Virus record (IMG/VR): IMGVR_UViG_3300045999_007603
Coordinates: 1-32,432 of that record
Direction: 5' to 3' (one strand)
Origin: a virus
Length of the DNA: 32,432 bases
Shown here in pieces: positions 19,477 through 29,077 of this stretch (positions within the stretch are counted from its first letter, which is position 1; every line of letters starts with the position of its first letter). The notes beneath the pieces were generated by a model, which saw only the letters and a list, made by a program, of their open reading frames with translations, was not told where the DNA came from and made no database searches. A program made the position numbers and the translations under genes.

Positions 19477-22400
19477 GCCGCAGTGTAGGCGCCACGATCT
19501 TCAATGCGGAGCGGCAGCCGGCGGTGCGCTGGTCGCACGACGTCACCGCGCGGCGCGAGGTCTGGTCGTTCGCGCCACTGGCCAGCAACGCCAACGCTTC
19601 GCTTGACGTCAACGTGCCGCAGACGTTCTGCATGCGGCCGACCGGCGCGCTTGCCTACGCCGCGTATCGGTTCACAAACGGCAACAGCTACGTGCGCGTG
19701 ATCGACACGACGGCGGCTGCCGATTACACGCTGAGCAGCACGAATGCCACTGCCGTCTCGTCGCAGACGATGCGCCACGGCATCATCAATGAGGGCGGCA
19801 CGGTGCGTCTCTACACGGCCGACATGGACGCGCTCGGCGTGCAGATGAAGCGCGCGACGCTGAGCGGCACAACCAACCCCCTCACGGTGACGTTCGCAAG
19901 CTGGGGGCCGCGCTTTGGGCCGTCGTGGTTCAACACCTCCGGCCTGGTGCAGCGCGTCGAGGCCGTGTGCCCGACGGGGCGCGGCGTCATCGTGTGCGTA
20001 GGGTCGCATGATTTCACCGGCGGCCTGTCCACGCTGTCGTTCTACTGGGTGGATTCTGACGAGACGGCGTATTCGCTGACAAACATCATCCAGATGCCGC
20101 TCGCGACGGCCTACGCGGCTGACTGGGGAAGCGCATGGTATGGCGGGGCAAAGCACGCCACGCACGTGTGCGCGTCCTACATCGCCGCCGATGATCGGCA
20201 CGTGATTGTCGCGTCCGATCAGGCACGCGGGCGCGCGGTGTCGTGGACGATGCAGGCCGGCGTCGAATCGATGATGCAGCCGGTGGCGCCGATTGACCCC
20301 GAGGCAGAGCTGCTCAGCCTCACGCCCTACAGCATCACGACGATGAACGGCGTGCTGCATTTGACCGCGCGGTTCGCACGTCGCGCGCGCCTGTCGCCGT
20401 CGACGACGACCGAGGCGGCGGCGTGGGACCTGGCGCTGCTGTCGTCCGACGGCGATGCATGGTCGTTCGCGGAACTGTCGTCGTGGCTCACGTCGTCCGA
20501 TCTCGGCGGTACGCTGCTCATTCGCGGCGACAGCCCGACGACGATGGTCTACGCGGGAAACGGCGGTGCGGCGTCCTCTCCCGTCACCGAGCTGCAGGCG
20601 CCGGCGGCCGGGCTGTCGGCCAGCCTCAACGATTGCATGCGCGCGTGGGAGCTGCACCAGGTGTCCGACTCTGCCGATGCGCTGCGCGTGACGCTGGCCG
20701 ATGAACAGGCCAGCGGCGGCGGATCGGCGCTCGACGCGATCACGCAGCTGGCGGACGGTTCTGTGCTCACGCTGCGCAGCGGGCTCGAGGGGACGCTGAC
20801 GGACGTCGGCCGCTACGTCATCGACGCGATGACGCACGACATCACGCCGTCCGGACACAGCGCGCGCGAGGTCACGGCGATCGACACGGGCAGCGCGGCG
20901 ATCATCGATTACCAGAGCCCCATCGACGCCGACCTGCGCGGTCGTGCGTTGTTCTCGTCCGGCCTGTCAGATCCGGAAGACATCGAGGTGCTCACGCCAT
21001 CGTTCGGCGAGGAAGGCGCCGAAGAGGCGCGCGGCACAACGTCCGGTCTGCTGTTCTCCGGCCTCAACAACCCGTTGTTCGCGTTCGTCGGCGATGCCGA
21101 GGACAGCGGCGACGTGTTCATGACGGCGACTGTCAAATTCACGGGCAGCAACGCCTACGCCCTGTCGTCGCTGGGCTTCGTGTTCGGCGCATCGGCTGAC
21201 GGCACCGGCAACGTGATGCTGCTGCCGAAGACCAACGGGTGGACGGGCCACACCAAAACTCAGGCGGCGGTGCGCGCGCTGAGGCTCAATGCCATCGATC
21301 AGGCCAACCCCAACAAAGAGGACACCGGCTGGAACTTCGCCGAGCGGCGCAACGCGCTGTGGGAAGCGCTCGACGCCGCTGCGGTGCGCACGGAGTCGAT
21401 CAGCGGCACGTACGTCACGCGCGCGACGTGGACGGCATCGGCCGACACGGAATACGATCTGGCATTCCGCGTGTTCGGCAAGCGCGTGCAGGCATACGCC
21501 AAGGTGCGCGACGTTGCAGCCGCTACGATCGCCGCGAACTCGGCCTACACGCTGGTAGCCGAGTTCGTGTTCGACTACCGTGCCCGCCGCAGTCAGCCGG
21601 GCCGCGACTCGGTGGGCATTGCGCTGTCCACCGACGTGGCCGGATCGACCGACTGGTTCCCGCAGGGCGAATACGGCGACATCCGTACGCAGCTGACCAA
21701 CGCCAGCAATGACGCGGTGTTCACGCGCTTGATCCGCGCCGGCCAGCGCGACAGCAGCACGGTGATCGGCAGCCTCGCCAGCACAACCGAATTTGCCGTT
21801 GGCATGCGCATCCGCATTACGTCTGTGGCGTTCGACACAGTTGTGGCCATCACGGCGCTGACGGCTTCGCAGATCACGATCGACGGCAACATGTTGCCGT
21901 GGGACAGCGGCAGCGGCCTCGTGACCAACTACGCGGTGGACGTGTATCTGCAAGCGCTGGCGGCGAGGTTCGGCGACGCCGACAGCGGCGGCACGCGCGA
22001 AGCCGTCACGGGCGGCACGGTCACCACCGATCCCGGAGCCGTGAAGCTGCCGACGCAGGCCGGCGGCCGTGCCATTTTCATCAGCGACGACAACACGGCC
22101 GCGTCTGTGCGACTCGTGCTTACCGACGGACAGGTGCACACGCTGTACTCGGGAAACACCGGATCGGGCGGCACGTTCCAGGGATGGGACGGCACGAATC
22201 CGCTGCCGTCGACCGCGTCAGGCAACAGTGGCAGCGCGCCGAGCGCGTGGCGCATAGTGCTCCACCAGGGACGCTTCTTCGACGGCGCCGCGTCGCAGTA
22301 CGGTTTGCCCGATGGCACGTCTTCTGCGGAATACATGCTGGTGGGCAGCGAGCGCATCCGTTACCGGCAGGTCGAGACGATCCAGCGCGGCGTGTACACC

Positions 22401-24128
22401 GGCGACACGCAGGCGAAAACGACCTGGGTGATTGTGCCGACCTATTACGCGCCGCTGCCGAACATTGCGGCCGGATCGTCGACCCTGCGCAACTGGCGCA
22501 GCGCGTCCGGCCAGCAGCCCGGCGATAACCTCGGCACGATTCCCGACGCCGCCGGGCTTCTCGCCGAGGTCGTCAGCCGCAGCGGAAGCAGCAACGCCGA
22601 CCCGACGACGGCAACGTATCGCGTGACGTCGGTGACCAATGTCACGTCTCCCACCGAGAGCAACACGTCGTATGTCACGCTTGACAAGCCGTACGCGCCG
22701 GAGGTACGCGGCGTCGCCACGAGCGGCAGCAACGTCACGCGCCAGGGGGATATGCTCGTCGTGTCCGGCCGCGCGCAGGACGGCACGGCGAAAGACCGGC
22801 ACAGCAGCGGGGATCCGGTGCTTTACTTTCCGCGCAACGCCGATGCCAGCGTCAACGGCATCACCCTGTCGCACGTCGCGGCCTACAGCGGACGCGTGCT
22901 CACGGTGGAGCGTGCGGTGAAGCGGCTGGCCGCTCTGGCCGGCATGCGCGCCGCCCGCTTCCGAAACGATCACACGACGCCGACGACGGACGCCACGCTC
23001 ACGCTCACCACCACGGCGCAGTCACTCCCGCTGCGCGCCGATGTCGCAGACTTCGCGCTGCATGGGCGCGTGCACATCGGCGGCAATTCGACCAACGCCA
23101 CGGGCGAGGCGGGCGTCACCGGCACGAAGCGCCTGCGCATCGCGTTTCGCGGCTACTACACGCTGCACATTGAGCAGATCGCCACGGCAGCCGACTACGC
23201 CGCCGGCCGCGCGGGCAACATCCGCCTCGGCTTGTCGACGTCAAGCACGACGGTGACGGCGGCAGCGGACGGCATCCGCTGGCTGCTGCGGACGCCGCCG
23301 ATTCCCGTGACCGAGGCCAACCTGGCAGGGACGATCTCCGGCACGTCGCCCAGCTACACGCTCACCGAGGACGTGACGCGGCTGGTCGATCTGTTCGTCG
23401 CCGTGCAGGGCGATCGTGTGACGGTCGAGCTGGCGGGGCAGCCGCTGTGGGTGTTTGATCTGTCGCGCATCCCTTTCCGCGGCTACGATGTCGGGCCGAT
23501 CCAGATCAGCTACTCGACGTCGCCCGGCAGCTACACGTCGACGTGGCGCGTGATTGAGCTGTCGGACGAAATCACCACGCGCTACACGCTGCGAGAGGGC
23601 GACAGCGCGTCGTCGGCGATTGCGTCGCTCACGCAGTCGCGCCACATCCGCAGCCGTGCCACGACAAACGGCGGCGTGGAATGGTCGCGGTTCTGGGCGC
23701 GCGACGACGCCGGCGATTTGTCCGACAACGTCACCGTCTACACCGACGCGCTGGCCGTCAAGGCAAAGCGCGGGCACGTGAAAGTCAACGGCACCGTTGC
23801 GGGTGAATATGTCGACGAGGCATTCATCCGCACGAGCGGCTATCGGTTCTCGGCAAGCGACAACGAGACAGCGACGTCCTACGCACTGGCCAAGGCCGAC
23901 GCCGAACTTCTCGCGCGCGAGGCCGAGGAGTACCGCCGGCCGCGCACGGTGACAGGCGGCGGTTTCCTCGAGCTGCAGCCCGAGGATGAATTCGACGTCT
24001 TGACAGACGCCGGCGGCGATCGGCCGGGGATCGACGAGCGCCTCGTGCTGACGACGGCGCGGCTGTACACGACGGACGATATGCGCATGGTGCGCGGGTC
24101 TTACGAGGCACGGAGGAAGAGCGAATGA
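19473..24128 (+). CDS. Very large tail tip/hub protein
   Basis: 1551 residues from GTG 19473 (overlapping the previous stop, with GGAGGAATACCA upstream). The N-terminal 450 residues are beta-propeller or jelly-roll-like with many Trp/Tyr strands. Two regions near residues 680-760 (VRTESISGTYVTRATWTASADTEYDLAFRVFGKRVQAYAKV) and 1280-1360 (VTVELAGQPLWVFDLSRIPFRGYDVGPIQISYS) have the look of concanavalin/LamG-type lectin sandwiches. The C-terminal 120 residues (YALAKADAELLAREAEEYRRPRTVTGGGFLELQPEDEFDV) resemble tail-hub domains. It probably forms the tail tip and contacts the cell surface. Domain calls are pattern-based. Confidence 0.7.
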   Translation: MSRSVGATIFNAERQPAVRWSHDVTARREVWSFAPLASNANASLDVNVPQTFCMRPTGALAYAAYRFTNGNSYVRVIDTTAAADYTLSSTNATAVSSQTMRHGIINEGGTVRLYTADMDALGVQMKRATLSGTTNPLTVTFASWGPRFGPSWFNTSGLVQRVEAVCPTGRGVIVCVGSHDFTGGLSTLSFYWVDSDETAYSLTNIIQMPLATAYAADWGSAWYGGAKHATHVCASYIAADDRHVIVASDQARGRAVSWTMQAGVESMMQPVAPIDPEAELLSLTPYSITTMNGVLHLTARFARRARLSPSTTTEAAAWDLALLSSDGDAWSFAELSSWLTSSDLGGTLLIRGDSPTTMVYAGNGGAASSPVTELQAPAAGLSASLNDCMRAWELHQVSDSADALRVTLADEQASGGGSALDAITQLADGSVLTLRSGLEGTLTDVGRYVIDAMTHDITPSGHSAREVTAIDTGSAAIIDYQSPIDADLRGRALFSSGLSDPEDIEVLTPSFGEEGAEEARGTTSGLLFSGLNNPLFAFVGDAEDSGDVFMTATVKFTGSNAYALSSLGFVFGASADGTGNVMLLPKTNGWTGHTKTQAAVRALRLNAIDQANPNKEDTGWNFAERRNALWEALDAAAVRTESISGTYVTRATWTASADTEYDLAFRVFGKRVQAYAKVRDVAAATIAANSAYTLVAEFVFDYRARRSQPGRDSVGIALSTDVAGSTDWFPQGEYGDIRTQLTNASNDAVFTRLIRAGQRDSSTVIGSLASTTEFAVGMRIRITSVAFDTVVAITALTASQITIDGNMLPWDSGSGLVTNYAVDVYLQALAARFGDADSGGTREAVTGGTVTTDPGAVKLPTQAGGRAIFISDDNTAASVRLVLTDGQVHTLYSGNTGSGGTFQGWDGTNPLPSTASGNSGSAPSAWRIVLHQGRFFDGAASQYGLPDGTSSAEYMLVGSERIRYRQVETIQRGVYTGDTQAKTTWVIVPTYYAPLPNIAAGSSTLRNWRSASGQQPGDNLGTIPDAAGLLAEVVSRSGSSNADPTTATYRVTSVTNVTSPTESNTSYVTLDKPYAPEVRGVATSGSNVTRQGDMLVVSGRAQDGTAKDRHSSGDPVLYFPRNADASVNGITLSHVAAYSGRVLTVERAVKRLAALAGMRAARFRNDHTTPTTDATLTLTTTAQSLPLRADVADFALHGRVHIGGNSTNATGEAGVTGTKRLRIAFRGYYTLHIEQIATAADYAAGRAGNIRLGLSTSSTTVTAAADGIRWLLRTPPIPVTEANLAGTISGTSPSYTLTEDVTRLVDLFVAVQGDRVTVELAGQPLWVFDLSRIPFRGYDVGPIQISYSTSPGSYTSTWRVIELSDEITTRYTLREGDSASSAIASLTQSRHIRSRATTNGGVEWSRFWARDDAGDLSDNVTVYTDALAVKAKRGHVKVNGTVAGEYVDEAFIRTSGYRFSASDNETATSYALAKADAELLAREAEEYRRPRTVTGGGFLELQPEDEFDVLTDAGGDRPGIDERLVLTTARLYTTDDMRMVRGSYEARRKSE

Positions 24129-26926
24129 GTGACATGCTGACCAACATCGGGCGCAGCGATTCCGAGGCGCTGCGCACGGCGACGGTACTGTCTGTGCGCG
24201 GCGGACGGGCCAAGATCGAGCTCGCCACCGGCGCCGTGATTCCCGATGCGCTGCTTGTGGGCGGCACTGCGGCAGGCGCTGTTGTGCGCGTCGCCTACCA
24301 GGGCGGCCAGTACGTGGTGTACGGCAGCGGATCTGACGCAGTGCCATCGGTCAGCCTGGCGGGGACCAGCGTCGGTGGGGTAAGTGCGGGCGGAGCGCCG
24401 TCCCCGCACGACTGGCTCGGCATCCATCACACGCTGCCGTCCGGCGCTGCTGGGCTTTTTGCCGCGACGCCCTCGGGCTCGAGCGGCACGGTGTCGATGC
24501 GCGGCATCATGCTCAGCGACTTTTCAGCCGCGGCCGACACGCGCTATGCGCTGCGCACGCGCGCGATCACGGCCGGCGCCGGGCTGACCGGCAACGGGGA
24601 TCTGACGGCGGATTTCACGATCGCGGTCGGCGCTGGAAACGGCATTGCGGCCGATGCCGACAGCGTGCGCGTCGTGCCGAAGGCCAGCGGCGGCCTCAGT
24701 GTCGACAGCGGCGGCGTGTTTGTCTCCGCTGGCAACGGCATCGCCGTTGGTGCGAGCGTCGCCGTAAACCAAAGCTACGCGTTCACGTGGGGCGCAGCGC
24801 ACACGTTTAATGCGAGGCCGACGTTTGCCGCCGGCGCGACGGTGAGCGCCGGACAGACGCTGCGCTTCGGTGCAGACGTGGACCTGCAGCGCGGCGGCGC
24901 CAACGTGCTCACGCTCGGCACCGGCGACGCGATGCGCTCGTCGTCGTATCAGAGCGGCGTGAGCGGATGGGGCATCAGCGACGCGGGCGACGCCGAGTTC
25001 AACAACGTGCGCGTGCGCGGAGAGCTTGCTGCCGCCGTGTTTCGCATCAACGAGATTTCGGCAACGGCCGGCACTCTTGGCGTCTATCTGTCGGCATCGA
25101 CGGTTCACGCGGATTTCACGACGCCGGCGAGTGTCGGCAGCAGCGTCAACGGCGTGCAAATCAAGAACAGCACGCCCAGCAGCGCCGTAGCTTTGTTCGC
25201 GGCTGGCGACCGGCTCCAGTTGAAAGCCTGGAACGGCACGGCGCTGGTCAACGCGTGGTTCACGGTCAACCCTTCGCCAGTGACATCGACCGGTTACACG
25301 ACGTATTCGCTGAAATTGGAGTCTGGCAGCACGAATGCCGACATCGGCGCGGGCACGGCAATCGTCGATCACGGCACGGCATCGGGCGGCGGGGCGCTGA
25401 CGCTCAGCGCCGACGGAGCAATTGGCGCTGCGCCGAACATGTCGGTCACGACAAACGCCGGCAGCCCGTGGAGCGCGACGACGCTTCGGGCGCGACTGGG
25501 CAACCTGAACGGAGCGTATGGATACACCACTGACGTCTACGGCTTCGCGGCCGGCGACAGCAGCGCTACGTTTGTCAGCGTCGATTCTACGAACGGCTTC
25601 CGCGTGGTGCGCGGATCGACGCCGCGGTTCGTGGTGGACACGTCGGGCAACTTGTCGCTCAACAACAGCGCGGGCGCTGCCGTTGTCAGCATGGACACGT
25701 CGGGAAACGCCAGCATTGCCGGCGTGTTGACGGTGCCGGCGGGCGGCGAAATCCGCCAGGGCAGTGGATCGCTGACGTCGTCTCCGGCAACATTCACGGG
25801 CTTGCGAATCTGGTCGGAAACGGCCAGCGGAAACACGCTTGGCCGCATCGCTGGCTACAACAGCGGCACGCAGCAGTGGTACGCCGATTCAGACGGCAAG
25901 CTCAAAGCCGGAGGAGGAGACGTGACTCTTGATAGCGACGGAGTCTCGCTTGTCAGCTGGGTTTCCAGCCGTGGCTCCATCGGCTCTGTCAACGGGTATC
26001 GTTTCAGCGCATCAAGCACAACGTTTTGCGGAATGTACGCGCAGACAAATAGCACGGTTCAAACAACCGTTTCTGTTTTGAATCACGGAGACGCTCAACC
26101 ATCTATCGTTATTGATGCGTATGACACGTCGACTGTGGGCGGAAGCGATTCGGATGTTTCGATTGTTGCCCGCGGGCCTTCTTACACAACCGCTTTCTTT
26201 GTAGGAAAAAGCCTGATCAACGCGTACGGCGCTGGAGTCCGGATAACGTCAGGTGTAGATTTAACAAGCGCCGCTGCTGGAACCCTGTACGTGTCTGGCA
26301 GCACATCGCTTGCTTCCGGTCTCAACGTCGGCAGCGCGACAGGCGCGGCGACGGGTGAAATCAAGGCCAGCGCAAGCATCAGCGGGACAACAGGCACATT
26401 CACCGGCGGCTTGAACGTTGGCAGCGCGACCGGCGCAGGGACGGGAGAAATCGCCACGAGCGGCAACGTAACGATCACCAAAGCGGCCAACCCGACTCTT
26501 AAACTCAGCAGCACGAACAGCGGAGGCGGCTCACGTCCGATCATGGAGTGGAACGCGCAAAACAACCCTGATTCGTTTTATGCGGTTTACATGGCAGACG
26601 GATCGCCGCGACGCCTGAGTTTTATTTACAATCAGTCGACGGAAGGAAACGGCGTCGCAATTTCGATCACGTCGACAAACCGTCTCGGCGTCAATACCGC
26701 GTCTCCGGGCTACACGCTCGACGCCGCGGGCGACGTCAACAGCACTGGCGTCTATCGCGTGTCCGGCACGCAGGTCGTTCGCGCGCGCGTCACCGGCTGG
26801 GCCGCAGCCACCGGCACGGCGACGCGCACGACGTTTGCGACCGGCACGGTGACGACGGCGCAGCTGGCCGAGCGCGTCAAAGCTCTCATCGACGATCTGA
26901 CGACGCACGGCCTCATCGGCGCGTAA
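24125..26926 (+). CDS. Tail fibre protein
   Basis: 933 residues; ATG overlaps the previous stop (ATGA). The first 75 residues (GRAKIELATGAVIPDALLVGG...VRVAYQGGQYVVYGSG) look like an OB-type attachment domain; after a Gly/Ser hinge the rest is repetitive Ser/Thr/Gly/Ala beta-structure (AGAGLTGNGDLTADFTI, VDTSGNLSLNNSAGAAVVSMDTSGNAS) typical of trimeric fibres, ending in a helical segment (TTAQLAERVKALIDDLTTHGLIGA) that could trimerise. Residues about 600-730 are encoded by DNA with much lower GC than the flanks. It likely binds the host receptor. Confidence 0.85.
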   Translation: MSDMLTNIGRSDSEALRTATVLSVRGGRAKIELATGAVIPDALLVGGTAAGAVVRVAYQGGQYVVYGSGSDAVPSVSLAGTSVGGVSAGGAPSPHDWLGIHHTLPSGAAGLFAATPSGSSGTVSMRGIMLSDFSAAADTRYALRTRAITAGAGLTGNGDLTADFTIAVGAGNGIAADADSVRVVPKASGGLSVDSGGVFVSAGNGIAVGASVAVNQSYAFTWGAAHTFNARPTFAAGATVSAGQTLRFGADVDLQRGGANVLTLGTGDAMRSSSYQSGVSGWGISDAGDAEFNNVRVRGELAAAVFRINEISATAGTLGVYLSASTVHADFTTPASVGSSVNGVQIKNSTPSSAVALFAAGDRLQLKAWNGTALVNAWFTVNPSPVTSTGYTTYSLKLESGSTNADIGAGTAIVDHGTASGGGALTLSADGAIGAAPNMSVTTNAGSPWSATTLRARLGNLNGAYGYTTDVYGFAAGDSSATFVSVDSTNGFRVVRGSTPRFVVDTSGNLSLNNSAGAAVVSMDTSGNASIAGVLTVPAGGEIRQGSGSLTSSPATFTGLRIWSETASGNTLGRIAGYNSGTQQWYADSDGKLKAGGGDVTLDSDGVSLVSWVSSRGSIGSVNGYRFSASSTTFCGMYAQTNSTVQTTVSVLNHGDAQPSIVIDAYDTSTVGGSDSDVSIVARGPSYTTAFFVGKSLINAYGAGVRITSGVDLTSAAAGTLYVSGSTSLASGLNVGSATGAATGEIKASASISGTTGTFTGGLNVGSATGAGTGEIATSGNVTITKAANPTLKLSSTNSGGGSRPIMEWNAQNNPDSFYAVYMADGSPRRLSFIYNQSTEGNGVAISITSTNRLGVNTASPGYTLDAAGDVNSTGVYRVSGTQVVRARVTGWAAATGTATRTTFATGTVTTAQLAERVKALIDDLTTHGLIGA
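26318..26452 (+). repeat. Direct repeat inside the tail fibre gene
   Basis: Two 45-nt copies, 26318-26362 and 26408-26452, 90 nt apart, encode GLNVGSATGAxTGEI twice. Third-base differences (for example CTC AAC GTC against TTG AAC GTT) show that the protein repeat is older than a recent DNA slip. Probably a beta-strand repeat of the fibre shaft. Confidence 0.75.
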
Positions 26927-26934
26927 TCAGGTCG

Positions 26935-28053
26935 TCAGCGCTGCGCTGCTCGGTAGCCTGCTGCTTCTGCATCGGCAGGCGTGGCAAAGCACGCCTCCGG
27001 CTTTGTTTTGTTGTACGCGGACTGCCCGCGCTGGTGATATATCCACTCCTCGCCCTGATTGCCTTTGATCGGATGAGTGTCCGGACAATCCGACTCTGAT
27101 ATCGGGGCCACGGCGCCCGCTCCCCCGGCCGCAGGCGGAGGCGCGCCCGCTGCGGGAGCCGTCGGCGCTGCCTGCTCGACCGGATTTGTTTTGCCGTTTG
27201 CGACAGTGCATGCGCCCCACAAGCCGACGCCGGCCGCACGTGCGGCTTGCTCTGCCGCTTCCAGCCGCGCGGCATGCTTTACGTCGGGCTTGTACTGTTT
27301 GGCGAAAGCGACGCCCGCACGCACAAGCTCCTCGTTCACCATGCGCCCATCCGGCAGGTACACGTAGCGCAGCAGCCGTTTGTAGATATCCATGTCTGTG
27401 CGGTCGCGCTCAAGAATCAGTGTCTGCCCTGCCACAAGCTGCTGATTCAGCGCCGTCGCTTCCGCGGCAAAACATTGCACTGGCTCTCCAGGGTCTTTCG
27501 ACTCTGGCGTGTCGATGCCGATATAGCGCATTGCCACTTCCGCGCCGTTGTAGATGACACGGATCGTGTCGCCGTCAACCACGCGCACCAACGTGGCGGT
27601 TTCTCCCGCCGGCGGCGCAGCAGCTGGCGCGGCTGGCACGACGGCAACAGGAGCCGCGGCAATCACTTCGGCAGTTGGCGCTGGCGCGAGCTCGACCAGC
27701 GGCGGCTCTGTCGGCGCGACGGCTGGCGCTTCTGTGGGCAGCGGTGGTTCGGTCGGCGCAATTGTCGGCAACGGCGCTTCCGTTGGGGGCGCAGTTGTGG
27801 GAAGTGGCGCTTCCGTCGGCGGAGGGATCGGCGTCGGCATGACCGTCGCGGTGGCTGGGGACGGGAATGTCGGTGCGACGAAGACGCTGCCACCCGGCGT
27901 CGGTGTGAGTCGTGGCCGTGCCGCTCGATTGGGCGACAGCACTACGGCCAGAAACGCCAACATGCAACATGCGACGATGCCGACGCCGCCGATCATTAGT
28001 TTGCCCAGTAAACCAGAATCCCATCTTCGACGCACGTTATTTATCATCCTCAT
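26935..28053 (-). CDS. Membrane-anchored thermonuclease (SNase) with C-terminal Cys domain
   Basis: 372 residues from ATG 28053 (a TTG at 28092 extends the frame but the short basic start fits better). Residues about 15-38 are a hydrophobic anchor (LMIGGVGIVACCMLAFLAVVL); IVAC could also serve as a lipobox. A Pro/Thr/Ala-rich stalk (about 45-145) leads to a staphylococcal-nuclease domain with VDGDT, MRYIGIDTPE and RLLRYVYLPDG, carrying the expected Asp, Arg and Arg ligands. The last 55 residues (DCPDTHPIKGN...WIYHQRG...PEACFATPADAEAAGYR) match the small domain found at the end of many secreted nucleases. It would degrade DNA outside the membrane. It converges on the tail fibre with 8 nt between stops, a typical place for a lysogenic-conversion gene. 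Confidence 0.88.
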   Translation of the reverse strand: MRMINNVRRRWDSGLLGKLMIGGVGIVACCMLAFLAVVLSPNRAARPRLTPTPGGSVFVAPTFPSPATATVMPTPIPPPTEAPLPTTAPPTEAPLPTIAPTEPPLPTEAPAVAPTEPPLVELAPAPTAEVIAAAPVAVVPAAPAAAPPAGETATLVRVVDGDTIRVIYNGAEVAMRYIGIDTPESKDPGEPVQCFAAEATALNQQLVAGQTLILERDRTDMDIYKRLLRYVYLPDGRMVNEELVRAGVAFAKQYKPDVKHAARLEAAEQAARAAGVGLWGACTVANGKTNPVEQAAPTAPAAGAPPPAAGGAGAVAPISESDCPDTHPIKGNQGEEWIYHQRGQSAYNKTKPEACFATPADAEAAGYRAAQR

Positions 28054-28141
28054 AGTTGCGTCTACTCTATGGCTAATTCCGGTTTGGCGCAACGAACAAA
28101 CCTGTGAGTTTGCAGACTAGAAACTGACATCGAAGCCGCCG

Positions 28142-28184
28142 AAAAAGCAAAAGCCCGAACTGCGGCGGGGGATGCAGTTCGGGC
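28142..28184 (-). terminator. Intrinsic terminator of the leftward operon
   Basis: On the minus strand GCCCGAACTGC (28184-28174) pairs perfectly with GCAGTTCGGGC (28163-28153), an 11-bp stem with a 10-nt loop, followed by TTTTGCTTTTT (28152-28142). It ends transcripts of the operon whose last gene is 28674-28309. Confidence 0.88.
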
Positions 28185-28308
28185 GGAGGAAGGCGGACAG
28201 CGCAGCGCGCGGATGGAGCCGGATGTCCGGCGGAGCCACGTCCCCGGCCATCACCGTTGGATGGGACGTAGAGCGCGCGCTGCGATCGAGACTCTACGAC
28301 GGCGCCGC
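28185..28308 (-). other. Structured 3' untranslated region of the leftward operon
   Basis: No gene is seen in this stretch. It contains several inverted repeats: ACGTCCC (28238-28244) with GGGACGT (28263-28269), and GCCGGA with TCCGGC around 28218-28231. As the transcript end before a strong terminator it could yield a stable 3' RNA fragment, but nothing shows that it is functional. Confidence 0.35.
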
Positions 28309-28674
28309 CTAAATGTCAAGCGGAATCGACCACGTCGAATACACGATGCGTTGATAGGCCGCATCGCTGCGCGCTTTTGTCTCGCCGTAGATTTGCTGCA
28401 TCTGCGTATCGAGACGCGAGAACATGCGGAAGCTCTCACGCATGTTGTGCACCTTACGCGTCAGGCCCTCGGCTCGCAGCCTGCGGTAGATCGTCGAGCG
28501 CGACACGCCGTGGGCCCGCGCCATGTCGTCGACATTCCCGCCGTGCTGTTTCGCCAGCGCAAGCAGCACGGCGGCTTCTGGCGTGCGCTGCTTGCGCTCG
28601 GCTTCCTGCGCGGCGCGAAACTCAGCCCGCAGCGCGGCGAAGCGTTCGGCGTCATGAGGCGGTTGCGTCGGCAT
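28309..28674 (-). CDS. Helix-turn-helix protein
   Basis: 121 residues from ATG 28674, which lies 1 nt after the previous stop. A charged N-terminal helix (RFAALRAEFRAAQEAERKQR) is followed at about residues 45-70 by a Fis/resolvase-type HTH, GGNVDDMARAHGVSRSTIYRRLRAEGL. The C-terminal helical part contains many Met/Gln residues. It is the last gene of the operon containing the recombinase, so a regulator or recombination partner is possible. Similar HTHs occur in terminase small subunits, but a separate one is present at 7054. Confidence 0.75.
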   Translation of the reverse strand: MPTQPPHDAERFAALRAEFRAAQEAERKQRTPEAAVLLALAKQHGGNVDDMARAHGVSRSTIYRRLRAEGLTRKVHNMRESFRMFSRLDTQMQQIYGETKARSDAAYQRIVYSTWSIPLDI

Positions 28675-28675
28675 G

Positions 28676-29068
28676 TCAGGCCACCACCGGATCAATGACC
28701 GCGCGCTCGGCCGCGCTGAGCGGCAGCACCAGGTCCGCTTCGGTCAGCATCGGCGCATCGATGGCCACGCTCTGCTCGAGCACGGCCCGCCGCGCCGCGA
28801 CGTAGGCCGCGTGCTTGGTCACGTCCGCGAACGTGTAGCGCCCGCTTTTCTCTTCCAGCTCGCCGTATTCCTTCGCCGCCTTGGTCGTGACCGGCTCCAG
28901 CCCGGCGTCGTCGCGCGCGCGCTCGATCGCGCGCTGAAGCCGGATCAGCCTGGACGCTGCGGACACGCTCTCGCGCCCGGTGTAGGGCGCGGCGAGCAGG
29001 CGGTCGACGACGCCGGTCATCATCAGCCAGCTTTCAAGGGGGAGGGTAATTTTCTGGGTGGTTGTCAT
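28676..29068 (-). CDS. Hypothetical phage protein
   Basis: 130 residues, ATG 29068 with GGAG upstream; it starts 9 nt after the recombinase stop. Mostly helical with several Arg/Ala-rich stretches (SAASRLIRLQRAIERARDDAGLE, AAKEYGELEEKSGRYTFADVTKHAAYVAARR). No membrane segment, no cysteines, no known motif. Phages often carry such a small helical protein between recombination genes. Function unknown. Confidence 0.65.
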   Translation of the reverse strand: MTTTQKITLPLESWLMMTGVVDRLLAAPYTGRESVSAASRLIRLQRAIERARDDAGLEPVTTKAAKEYGELEEKSGRYTFADVTKHAAYVAARRAVLEQSVAIDAPMLTEADLVLPLSAAERAVIDPVVA

Positions 29069-29077
29069 GGGACTCCG

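Noticed and set aside
19275-20858. 527-codon open frame on the minus strand
   Set aside because: Antisense to the tail genes, no plausible start, composition of a shadow frame.
26927-26950. Bidirectional terminator between tail fibre and nuclease genes
   Set aside because: Only a 5-bp hairpin without a T-tract lies inside the nuclease gene end; the stops are 8 nt apart.
28060-28105. Promoter for the nuclease gene (TTGCGC, 17-nt spacer, TAGAGT on the minus strand)
   Set aside because: Both boxes match the consensus poorly; a promoter must exist nearby but I cannot place it.
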